From Fen-1118 sp964491625 (GTDB taxonomy: Bacteria > Myxococcota_A > Polyangia > Fen-1088), in the NCBI GenBank assembly GCA_964491625.1, contig CAZBIU010000351.1:1-7272 (forward strand): 7,272 bases of DNA. Reading direction: 5' to 3'. The notes beneath the pieces were generated by a model, which was given only the letters and a program-made list of their open reading frames with translations, had not been told where the DNA came from and did no database searches. The position numbers and the translations under genes are program-made. This document shows, piece after piece, positions 1 through 6,232 of this stretch. The first letter of the stretch is position 1. Each line of letters begins with the position of its first letter.

Positions 1-402
1 GAGATCATGCGCGCCTTGGGTAAGGATCCCTACGCCTTCGACAAGGCCCGCTTTCTCTCCGCCACCTTCGAATTCCGTATCAAGCTCGCCATCGAAGCGC
101 GCAAGGCCGCTATGAGGAAGGCGCTGGACCACCTGCCCGAGTACATCGACGAGGTCTGGGCCGACCAGCGCTACAGTCCACGCGAGCGACGGCGCATCCT
201 TTTCGAGCTTTGGTACGAGACCGACCGCACGCCCGACGGCGACCACGCCGCGCAGATGATCGGTGCCTTCATAAGGCGGCGTCTTCGGTGCGGCGCCGTC
301 GACGGGTACACGCGCGGCGAGCTAGACGCTCTTCGCAAGAGCCACCCCGATCGTTCGTTTGGTCCCGGCGACGCCTGCGGAAAACCGCCGACCGAAGAAT
401 AG
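1..402 (+). CDS. Unrecognised helical, basic protein (possibly a C-terminal fragment)
   Basis: I do not recognise this protein. The frame is open at the first base of the window (codons GAG ATC, then ATG at 7), so it is either a 131-residue protein starting at 7 or the C-terminal end of a longer one; too little upstream sequence is visible to judge a ribosome binding site. It is rich in Arg, Lys, Glu and aromatic residues and looks mostly α-helical, with charged helices around residues 12-45 and a segment starting YSPRERRRILFELW at about 56-69. No signal peptide, membrane helix or known catalytic motif is visible. The stop codon at 400-402 faces the stop of the minus-strand kinase-like gene with only 19 bases between them, so the two genes converge. 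Composition is credible for a real protein, unlike the overlapping frames, which are Arg/Ser/Gly-rich. No function is assigned. Confidence 0.6.
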   Translation, partial: EIMRALGKDPYAFDKARFLSATFEFRIKLAIEARKAAMRKALDHLPEYIDEVWADQRYSPRERRRILFELWYETDRTPDGDHAAQMIGAFIRRRLRCGAVDGYTRGELDALRKSHPDRSFGPGDACGKPPTEE

Positions 403-421
403 ACCTGGGTGAAGCGCGCCA

Positions 422-2050
422 TCACCAGCGACGGCGAGACTTGCCTCTCAATGCCGGGTCATCGGGCTCGCTTGACGGTTGCAGGCGGTGCTCGCCCACC
501 GTCGCTTCCTCGGCTTCGGGGTCGGTTTCGGTTTGGGTTTCCGTCTCTACTCTCGACGCCGGAGGCTCGGTGGGCTGCGGGCTCGCAGCAAGTTTCTCGC
601 GCCGGGAGGACGCGGTCCGGGGCGCCTCGGGCGCGATGAAGGCGGGCGTCACTCCGCGGTTGGCAGAAGGCGGCCGGCCTCCTGAAACCTGGGGTTCGCG
701 GTTCTTCGCGTCGGCATGGCCCGGGTCCCGGCGAAGCAACAGCACGACGGCGGCAACCACCAGGACAATCGCCGCGCTGATGACGACGACTGGCAGGTTG
801 ATCGATCGCGACACGCCGACGCGGGCAGCGGCCGGTCGTGGAACCGAGCGGGGTTCGGGCGGACGTTGTCGTGTCGGTTTCCGGGACGGTTCCTCGCGCG
901 CAACCGGCGCGGACATCGGTGCGTTCACCAGAGGCTCGATCAGCGTGGCCTTCTTCCGTACTTGCGCAAGCCAGGTCGACCGAGGCTCGGGTGGAAGCAT
1001 GGCCGTGTCGGAGGTCGCCGGCACCTCGCCGGCTGGCGGCAGCATGGCGGTCGGCTCAGCGCTGCGGCGGGCGCTTGCCCGCGCTGTGGCCGCTGCGCTT
1101 GCCCGGGCGCCTTCGGCTACCACCGCCGTCTTCGCCACCATGGGGGCGTTCGGCAGCTGCGGAAAAATCGGCGGCGGCGCGGTGCTGGGGAACTCGGCCA
1201 CCGGGGTCGGGCAGTTGAAGAACTTTTCCAGAACCTGGGCGACCTCGGCCATGTCCTGCGGCCGGGTCTGTGGGTTCTTGGTCAGCATGCGCCCGATCAG
1301 CTGATCGATCGCGGGTGGTATGGACGGCTCCAGCGACGAGACGAAGGGTGCGGGTAGGGTGGCGTGAGCGATGAGGAGCTCGCCCTCGCCCTCGCGTACG
1401 AAGGGCGGACGTCCACACGCCATCTCGAACATGATGCAGCCGAGCGAATAGATGTCGGCGCGATGGTCGGTATTGCCAAGCCCGCGCCCGACCTCCGGCG
1501 ACATGTAGAGCGGCGCCCCCAAAAGACTGCCGGTCTGGCTGTGGCGCACGCCCAACCGGAACTTCGCCATGCCGAAGTCGACCAGCTTCACCAGCGGTCG
1601 CGGCGCTTGGCCGGGCGGAAAGGTCAGAAAGACCGCATCGGGCTTGAGCGCGCCGTGGACGATGCGAGCGTCGTGGGCCGCGCGAAGGATGGTGGCCAAC
1701 TGCCACGCGATGTCGGCAAGGCTCTCCACGTCGCTCACCTGGCCAAGCTCGACAAGGGAGTCGGTCAAGGTTTTGCCCTCCAGATGCTCAAGCACCACGA
1801 AGGCGCGACCGCTCGGCAGAACGCCACAATCGTAGAGGTCGCAGATGCCCGAATGATTGACCAGGCTGGCCGTCTTCACGTCGTCGAAGAAGCGACCGAT
1901 CAGGACCGCGTCCGTGCACATCTGCGGAAACAGGATCTTGGCCACCGCGCTCTGTCCAGACGCCGGGTGCTGGGCCAGGTAAGCCTCCCCGGTGGCGCCT
2001 TCGCCAAGCTTCTTGCCAAGGCGGTATCCGCCGACGAGCTCGCCGATCAT
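422..2050 (-). CDS. Membrane-anchored Hanks-type kinase-fold protein, probable pseudokinase
   Basis: A 542-residue protein with a Ser/Thr kinase fold at about residues 8-278. Seen motifs: glycine loop GEGATGEAY (16-24), ATP-anchoring Lys38 in AVAKIL, DFG at 158-160, SPE at 184-186, DIYSLG at 199-204 and the conserved Arg263. Catalytic residues are missing: the HRD loop reads HGALKPDAV (132-140), so the catalytic Asp is Ala134 and the Mg-binding Asn is Ala139; the helix-C Glu appears to be Asp57. I checked this loop on the nucleotides. In this family such losses normally abolish phosphotransfer while nucleotide or partner binding may remain, so a scaffold or allosteric role is inferred. Residues 280-415 are a Pro/Ala/Arg-rich linker, 419-439 a single membrane helix, and 440-542 a Pro/Thr/Glu-rich tail expected outside the inner membrane. 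It follows the HEAT-like gene by 19 nt in the same direction, so the two are probably cotranscribed. Confidence 0.93.
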   Translation of the reverse strand: MIGELVGGYRLGKKLGEGATGEAYLAQHPASGQSAVAKILFPQMCTDAVLIGRFFDDVKTASLVNHSGICDLYDCGVLPSGRAFVVLEHLEGKTLTDSLVELGQVSDVESLADIAWQLATILRAAHDARIVHGALKPDAVFLTFPPGQAPRPLVKLVDFGMAKFRLGVRHSQTGSLLGAPLYMSPEVGRGLGNTDHRADIYSLGCIMFEMACGRPPFVREGEGELLIAHATLPAPFVSSLEPSIPPAIDQLIGRMLTKNPQTRPQDMAEVAQVLEKFFNCPTPVAEFPSTAPPPIFPQLPNAPMVAKTAVVAEGARASAAATARASARRSAEPTAMLPPAGEVPATSDTAMLPPEPRSTWLAQVRKKATLIEPLVNAPMSAPVAREEPSRKPTRQRPPEPRSVPRPAAARVGVSRSINLPVVVISAAIVLVVAAVVLLLRRDPGHADAKNREPQVSGGRPPSANRGVTPAFIAPEAPRTASSRREKLAASPQPTEPPASRVETETQTETDPEAEEATVGEHRLQPSSEPDDPALRGKSRRRW

Positions 2051-2069
2051 CGAGGGAACCTTGCCCGCC

Positions 2070-3692
2070 TTACGCCGGCATCTCCTTGCTTGCGGGATTC
2101 ACGATCTTGCCTTGGTAATACCACTGCCCCGGCTTCAGTCTGCCACTTGGCTTCGCATAATAGGAAACCCAGCTCGACATCAGGTCGGATCGGGACGCGG
2201 CGGACAATAAGAGCGGCAGCGTGCTGGGCGGCGCCTGCCCGGTGCGCGCGCGTAGCTCGAGCGCCATCCGCCGTTGCGCTTGCAGGGGCTCGCTGGGCAA
2301 TTTCAGGCGATCGAGCACGCTCGCCACCGACCAGGGCTGGCCGCCCAGCAGGCGCACGTCGGCCGCGTCCGGACCTGCCTCGGCCGAATCTCCGGCGATC
2401 AGGCGCCGTGCTTCCGCGAGCACCCTGGCCGAAACCAGATCTTGCAGCGCCGGCAATACTTTGAGCGTCGCGGCCGAGCCCAGATGGGCCGCAGCGAGGA
2501 GCAGATTCTCCGCACCGTCGTCTGATTCTAGGGCCAGGCGAATCAGCAGCTCGGCGTCGCCGGCGTCCCCCGCCAGCGCCAGTGCGTCGACTAAGGAAAC
2601 GTCGGCGTCGTCGGCCCGCACGCGGGCACGAGCCTCGGCCAGCGCGGCGTCCGAGCCGAGCACGGTCGCGGCGAAAAGAATCGCGTTGGCACGCTGGCGC
2701 GTGCGGGCCTTGCGGGCCTCGCCGAGCAGCAACCCTGCATCGCCGCCTTTCGCCCATGGCAGTGCCCGCGCGGCCTCGACGGCGATTTCGTCCTTGGCGT
2801 GACCTGTCGATTGCCAGAGCTGCTCCGCGGACAAGAGGTTGTGCTCCGCCAGCACCGGCAAGAGCAGACCACACACGGTCGGATGGGCGGGCAATTGAAA
2901 GACCTTGAGCAGCCACGGCCCCACGTCTTGGTCGACCAGGGTTCGTAGCAAGGTCTGGCTGCTGTCGGGCAACGGCTGCTTGTCCGCCGCAGCTTTTCCC
3001 AGCAAATCGATCACCATCTCGGCCCCGCGGGCATCGCCGAGGTGTACCAGCGCCGCCCCGGCCACCATGCGATCGGACAGCCCCTTGGCGGCATCCGCCA
3101 CGCGCAGGATTTCCGGGATACGTTCCCTGCCCAGCCACCTGAGCGCGGAAATCTGCTTGTCGAGATCCGCGCGCGCGCCGTCGAGGTCGGCCGCCGTGAA
3201 GAGCGGCTCGCTGGCGACGATGTGGAGCGTGTGCAGCTTCGCCTCGTAACCGCAGAGCAACGGTCCGACCTTCCCGAAGTCGAGCACCGGTGGTCGCGCT
3301 GGGGCACGCGCCGGCGCGGCGGCAGGACGGGGGCTTGTCCGTGCTTGGGCTGCCTGGTTTTCGGCCGTGGCAGCCAACAGCAAGTCCGGCATGGGTGCGG
3401 CCGGAACCGCGTTTTCGGGCGGCGCCAACACCGCGAGCGCCTTCTCGATGCCGGGCAGTTGATCGTGATCCGCCGGGCGATCCGACTGACCGACAAGCTC
3501 GACACAATTGCGGAGCTCGGCGATTCCGTCCGCGATGGCCTCGTCCTGCGCCTGCGCGGACAGGCCGGAAAACACCTTGTCGATGGCCTGCAAGCCGCGC
3601 CGCAGGCTGGCCCCCAGCGCAGGCGACGTCCCGCGCCGGCGGAGAAGCGGCCCGAGCACCTTACTGGCCTGCCGAACCTGATCCACTGTCAT
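2070..3692 (-). CDS. HEAT-like helical-repeat protein, TIGR02270-like
   Basis: A 540-residue, Leu/Ala-rich, mostly helical protein. Residues 1-90 form a small helical domain, about 92-135 a Pro/Ala linker, and about 150-480 successive helix pairs with the look of HEAT/armadillo repeats (for example AGAALVHLGDARGAEMVIDLL, given here in part, around 211-230). The conserved-looking end, WSVASVLDRL (454-463) followed by AQRRMALELRARTG (472-485), reminds me of the uncharacterised proteobacterial family TIGR02270, which is expanded in myxobacteria; this is recollection, not a search. There is no signal peptide, so a cytoplasmic protein-interaction role is inferred. The start at 3692 is preceded by GAGAG at suitable spacing. 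It lies 156 nt after the radical SAM gene and 19 nt before the kinase-like gene, which suggests it partners the latter. Overlapping frames here are Arg/Gly-rich shadows. Confidence 0.85.
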   Translation of the reverse strand: MTVDQVRQASKVLGPLLRRRGTSPALGASLRRGLQAIDKVFSGLSAQAQDEAIADGIAELRNCVELVGQSDRPADHDQLPGIEKALAVLAPPENAVPAAPMPDLLLAATAENQAAQARTSPRPAAAPARAPARPPVLDFGKVGPLLCGYEAKLHTLHIVASEPLFTAADLDGARADLDKQISALRWLGRERIPEILRVADAAKGLSDRMVAGAALVHLGDARGAEMVIDLLGKAAADKQPLPDSSQTLLRTLVDQDVGPWLLKVFQLPAHPTVCGLLLPVLAEHNLLSAEQLWQSTGHAKDEIAVEAARALPWAKGGDAGLLLGEARKARTRQRANAILFAATVLGSDAALAEARARVRADDADVSLVDALALAGDAGDAELLIRLALESDDGAENLLLAAAHLGSAATLKVLPALQDLVSARVLAEARRLIAGDSAEAGPDAADVRLLGGQPWSVASVLDRLKLPSEPLQAQRRMALELRARTGQAPPSTLPLLLSAASRSDLMSSWVSYYAKPSGRLKPGQWYYQGKIVNPASKEMPA

Positions 3693-3729
3693 GGGACTCT
3701 CGCCGCACCAGAGTGCCCCGAAACGCCGC

Positions 3730-3744
3730 GCGCGGCTAGTGCCA
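3730..3744 (-). promoter_or_regulatory. Weak σ54-like promoter candidate upstream of the HEAT-like gene
   Basis: Read on the minus strand this is TGGCAC-N5-GCGC. The -24 element TGGCAC and the 10-base spacing to the -12 GC match the σ54 consensus, but the TT before the -12 GC is replaced by GC. Transcription would begin some 25 nt before the ATG at 3692. It lies in the 156-nt gap after the radical SAM gene, the only gap in the minus-strand block large enough for a promoter. The -12 half overlaps a 12-base GC-only palindrome (3725-3736), so a chance match is quite possible. Confidence 0.2.
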
Positions 3745-3848
3745 ATGCCGGTCTCTTACGGGAAAAACAGGGAGGAACGGAGAATCAGAGGCGTACAGAA
3801 TTTGGCGGAAATCCACGGGTTCTCCGGCGCTGCAGCCGAGCGGGGTGG

Positions 3849-4931
3849 CTACGTTTCGGCTGCGCGGAAAGGTGCCTTGCAGTAACAGTGCGGAAAATCG
3901 TGCGGGTGTCCGCTATGGGCGACCGAGGTCGACGCGCAGCCACCGCGGCAGACCTCGCCGAAGTCACAACCGGCGCACGTGCCTCGCAAGTCTTCGCACC
4001 TGAACTTTCGGTTGTAGGCGAAGGCATCAGGGTCGTTCCAGATCTCGGGCAGCCGCCGTTTGCGTACGTTGCCCTCGACGAAGTCGCTGCGCCCGTTGAG
4101 GCCCGACGGAAGCGACAGACAGCCCTTCACGTCGCCGTGGCTTTCCAGGCCCATGACTTCGAGCCCTGCCCGGCAGCCAACCCAGAACTTCACGCGCGAA
4201 CCCTGCTCGCGCAGCGACTCTTCCACGTCGCCGTAGTAGCCCACGTTGTCCGCGGCAACGACACGCGGGGCGCGCGCGGACTGGCGCAAGGTCGCGAGGC
4301 GAGGCAGCAGGTCTTGGACCTCGTCGAGTCCCAGCACCGACGCTCTATCCTCGGACAGGTTGCCCATCGGCATGCCGATTTGAACTTGCCAGGTGCGCAC
4401 GTGGTGCTGTCCCAGCAAGGCGTGAATCGATTCCACCTCGGCCAGGTTTCGCCGCGTGATGTGCGTGATGGCAGCGACATCGATTTCGTCGGCGACGCAG
4501 CGATCGATGGCCTCGAGGACTTTGCGATGGCCGTTCTCGGCCCGGCGCACGCAATCGTGGGTACGTTCGAGGCCGTCCAGACTGAACGCCATGCTGTCGA
4601 TGCCCGCATTCTTTGCGCGACGGCCCAGCTCGGCCGACCAAGTCAGCCCATTGGAAATCATGGCGACCCAGATGCCCCTCTGCTTGAGCCGTTCGACGAG
4701 CACGTCCCAATCCGGGCGCAGCGTCGGCTCGCCGCCGGCCAGCGACACCTGCCTGCACCCGAGCGCCGCCAAGTCGTCAATCACGGTCGTCGCTTCGTCG
4801 GTGGTGAGCTCGTCGGGCCGGGCCTCGCCTGCGCGCGAGCCGCAGTGACCGCAGCGAAGGTTGCACGCAAGGGTAATTTCCCAGGTGCAACGCATGGGCA
4901 CGAACCCCAGCTCGCGGAAGAGGTCCAGCAT
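3849..4931 (-). CDS. Radical SAM/SPASM protein, candidate peptide-modifying enzyme
   Basis: A 360-residue enzyme with an N-terminal radical SAM barrel and a C-terminal SPASM domain. CNLRCGHC (Cys23, 27, 30) is the Cx3Cx2C motif that binds the SAM-cleaving [4Fe-4S] cluster, and AGGEPT (65-70) is the SAM-contacting GGE motif. The SPASM cysteines fit the family pattern Cx12Gx4C (Cys253, Gly266, Cys271) then Cx2Cx5Cx3C (Cys319, 322, 328, 332) and a late Cys349 or Cys351, so auxiliary Fe-S clusters are expected. Many SPASM enzymes modify ribosomal peptides; others act on enzymes or small molecules. No RRE (leader-binding) domain is visible, because only about 15 residues precede the barrel. It starts 12 nt after the repeat-protein gene and has no clear ribosome binding site of its own, so translational coupling is inferred; Met13 (ATG at 4895) is an alternative start. 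The repeat protein is its likeliest substrate, by context only. Confidence 0.95.
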   Translation of the reverse strand: MLDLFRELGFVPMRCTWEITLACNLRCGHCGSRAGEARPDELTTDEATTVIDDLAALGCRQVSLAGGEPTLRPDWDVLVERLKQRGIWVAMISNGLTWSAELGRRAKNAGIDSMAFSLDGLERTHDCVRRAENGHRKVLEAIDRCVADEIDVAAITHITRRNLAEVESIHALLGQHHVRTWQVQIGMPMGNLSEDRASVLGLDEVQDLLPRLATLRQSARAPRVVAADNVGYYGDVEESLREQGSRVKFWVGCRAGLEVMGLESHGDVKGCLSLPSGLNGRSDFVEGNVRKRRLPEIWNDPDAFAYNRKFRCEDLRGTCAGCDFGEVCRGGCASTSVAHSGHPHDFPHCYCKAPFRAAET

Positions 4932-4943
4932 GGAGCGAGGAAC

Positions 4944-5609
4944 CTAGTCTCCGCCCTTGTCGGCGTCGGGAGCGCGCGTGTCGACCTGCAAGCCATAGAG
5001 ATCGCCCGACGGAGGCAGAGAGTCTCGGACATCCCGCGGACCGAGCCCATCCGGCGGAGGTCCTGCGTAGATGTCGACCGGATAATCCAGCGGGTACAGC
5101 GCATCCCGAGTGTCGACCGAGCCCGTGCCATCAACGGGGGAGAGCCCGATACCGTCGATGCTGCCCGGCGGGCCATCGATTGCCGTCGCGACGCCGTCGA
5201 CGGTGTCGCGCCCCGTTTCGGGCATGGCTGGTACATCCCGCCCTAACGAAAGGCCGTAGGCGTCGACCGGCCGCGGCAAGGTATCGCGCCCTGCCTCGAC
5301 CATGATCGGCACTTCACTCACTGGATAGATATCCGCCGACGGTGGCAACGTGTCGCGCGCCAGAGGCCAGGAATCGGGTGCAGCATCGCCATACGCGTCT
5401 GCCGACAGCGGCACGCTGTCGCGACCGGCATCCTTTTCAGCGTTCGAGCCGTCGGCGCAGCCTGCGATTCCGCCGAGGCCCAGGGCCACGCTGAACCCGA
5501 GCGGCCGGCCATACCGCGCCATCAGCCCTGACCTACCTCCAATCCGAGGATCGCGCCTCAGATCCTCCAACAGGTTGTCGACCGTCTTGCGAACGTATTT
5601 TGGGTCCAT
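4944..5609 (-). CDS. Repeat-containing candidate substrate of the radical SAM enzyme, with lipobox
   Basis: I chose the ATG at 5609 (221 residues, beginning MDPKYVRK) because GAGGGAG lies just before it; an upstream in-frame ATG at 5639 would add ten residues but has a poorer site. Residues 1-29 are a charged, probably helical segment (VRKTVDNLLEDLRRD) with the look of a leader. Residues 36-51 are hydrophobic and end in IAGC, a good lipobox with Cys51. After that the protein is Pro/Asp/Gly-rich and probably unfolded, with repeated RD[ST][LV]Px3DxY motifs. A third possible start, Met30 at 5522, would give an ordinary 22-residue lipoprotein signal peptide. Lying 12 nt before a radical SAM/SPASM gene, it may be a multi-core RiPP-like precursor; equally it could be a low-complexity lipoprotein whose neighbour acts elsewhere. 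No homologous named family is recognised. Confidence 0.8.
   Translation of the reverse strand: MDPKYVRKTVDNLLEDLRRDPRIGGRSGLMARYGRPLGFSVALGLGGIAGCADGSNAEKDAGRDSVPLSADAYGDAAPDSWPLARDTLPPSADIYPVSEVPIMVEAGRDTLPRPVDAYGLSLGRDVPAMPETGRDTVDGVATAIDGPPGSIDGIGLSPVDGTGSVDTRDALYPLDYPVDIYAGPPPDGLGPRDVRDSLPPSGDLYGLQVDTRAPDADKGGD
4992..5423 (-). repeat. Protein repeat region: RD[ST][LV]Px3DxY motifs (candidate core repeats)
   Basis: Counting from the ATG at 5609, four copies match RD-[ST]-[LV]-P-x3-D-x-Y with exactly eight residues from Arg to the second Asp: Arg63-Tyr73, Arg85-Tyr95, Arg108-Tyr118 and Arg195-Tyr205. A fifth, Arg168-Tyr181, has three extra residues and additional Tyr172 and Tyr176. The first three lie 22-23 residues apart. 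Tyr is followed by Gly in three copies, by Pro in one and by Ala in one. Between copies three and five the protein keeps GRD (123-125, 133-135) but lacks the DxY end, so this part is degenerate. DNA similarity between copies is only moderate, so the constraint appears to act on the protein motif. Confidence 0.75.
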
Positions 5610-5612
5610 CTG

Positions 5613-5619
5613 CTCCCTC
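5613..5619 (-). promoter_or_regulatory. Ribosome binding site deciding the repeat-protein start
   Basis: Minus-strand GAGGGAG ends three bases before the ATG at 5609, with its GAGG part six bases from the ATG. It favours this start over the ATG at 5639, and it falls inside the reading frame of that longer version. A competing GGAGGT at 5535-5540 lies 12 nt before the in-frame ATG at 5522, which would begin directly at the lipoprotein-type signal peptide. Confidence 0.5.
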
Positions 5620-5743
5620 GCCGTTGTTTCCGAACCCATGCTAGGGCCGTCGCCCCCACGCGTCTACGTGCAATGCGGTCCGATCTTCGTCGAGAAGCGA
5701 CGGCGCTCACACCGCAGGTCCTTGGCCGTGTTCGCGCTGCCGG

Positions 5744-5772
5744 ATGACGACTCTCGGGCCGGTTGCTACTAT
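5744..5772 (+). promoter_or_regulatory. Candidate σ70-type promoter giving a leaderless transcript
   Basis: ATGACG (5744-5749, -35-like, TGAC core) and TACTAT (5767-5772, -10-like) are separated by 17 bases. The -10 ends six bases before the GTG at 5779, so transcription would begin at or next to the start codon of the nucleotidyltransferase-like gene. No purine-rich ribosome binding site precedes that GTG, which agrees with leaderless expression. Each hexamer matches consensus at only four of six positions. Confidence 0.4.
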
Positions 5773-5778
5773 TGGCCC

Positions 5779-6232
5779 GTGAACCTCTTCGACGAGCTTC
5801 GTGCTGTCCTTTCGGCCCTCGACCGGGCGGGCGTGGACTATGCGCTGGCTGGGGGACTTGCGGTTGCCGTGTGGGGGGGCGCCGCGCGCCACCAAGGACA
5901 TCGACCTGCTCGTGCTGCCGCGAGCGCTCGACCATGCTCGCGCTGCCGTTCGTGCCTGCGGCTACTCGCTGGAGGCGTTGCCGATGGAATTCAAGGATGG
6001 CACCACGGTGAGGCGGATGAACAGGGTCGACCACGACGGAAGCCTGATGACGGTCGACCTGATGCTGGCCGAAGGAAGCCTGCAATCTGCGTGGTCGAAT
6101 CGTGTGCGCCTGCCCTTCACAGAGATTCACGCGCAGGTGTGATCGCGCGAGTCGCTCATTGCCATGAAGGCGCTCGCCGCAAGGCCACAAGATCTGGCCG
6201 ACATCCAAATTTTGCGTGAGGTCGACCGGTGA
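5779..6232 (+). pseudogene. Nucleotidyltransferase-like gene (AbiEii-type/MNT fold), frameshifted and with an in-frame stop
   Basis: From GTG at 5779 the frame encodes VNLFDELRAVLSALDRAG and then YALAGGLAVAVWG, typical of a Pol-β-fold nucleotidyltransferase N-terminus. At the run of seven G (5873-5879) the frame must skip one base to continue as APRATKDIDLLV, which contains the catalytic DxD (5897-5905); a third Asp follows in TVDLMLAE. A six-G run would restore one frame. A TGA at 6140-6142 then interrupts the protein, after which the same frame continues with SRESLIAMKALAARPQDLADI to a stop at 6230-6232. The MK and RPQDLADI elements are usual near the C-terminus of this family. Repaired length would be about 150 residues. 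Two separate lesions suggest a true pseudogene, although the G tract alone could be a sequencing error. Relatives in this fold often act with a small partner protein, as the neighbour below may. Confidence 0.8.

Noticed and set aside
403..421. Bidirectional terminator between the convergent stops
   Set aside because: Only 19 bases separate the stops and no hairpin with a T run is visible.
210..1304. A 364-codon plus-strand frame antisense to the kinase-like gene
   Set aside because: Arg/Ser/Gly/Ala-rich composition with no motif; the minus-strand kinase fold fully explains the region.
1364..2464. A 366-codon plus-strand frame spanning the kinase start and HEAT-like end
   Set aside because: It crosses two supported minus-strand genes, has no motifs and has a shadow-like composition.
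2047..3507. A 486-codon minus-strand frame overlapping the HEAT-like gene
   Set aside because: Extremely Arg/Gly/Ala-rich; the other frame gives regular Leu/Ala helical repeats and fits the 19-nt operon spacing.
3736..3816. A 26-codon minus-strand ORF (GTG start, GGAG six bases upstream) in the gap before the HEAT-like gene
   Set aside because: The Shine-Dalgarno match is decent, but the ORF is very short, has no recognisable motif and would overlap the candidate promoter; conservation data would be needed.
3042..5246. A 734-codon plus-strand open frame antisense to the radical SAM and HEAT-like genes
   Set aside because: It runs through two genes with clear motifs on the other strand, is Arg/Ala/His-rich without any recognisable motif, and is what high-GC codon use produces as a mirror frame.
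4944..5609. Assigning the YG motifs to tyramine-excising splicease chemistry
   Set aside because: Only three of five DxY copies are followed by Gly, the precursor lacks a recognisable Nif11-type leader and no PlpY-like partner is present.
6140..6142. In-frame TGA read as selenocysteine
   Set aside because: The same gene also carries a frameshift, no Cys is expected at this position in the family, and no convincing downstream recoding stem is seen.
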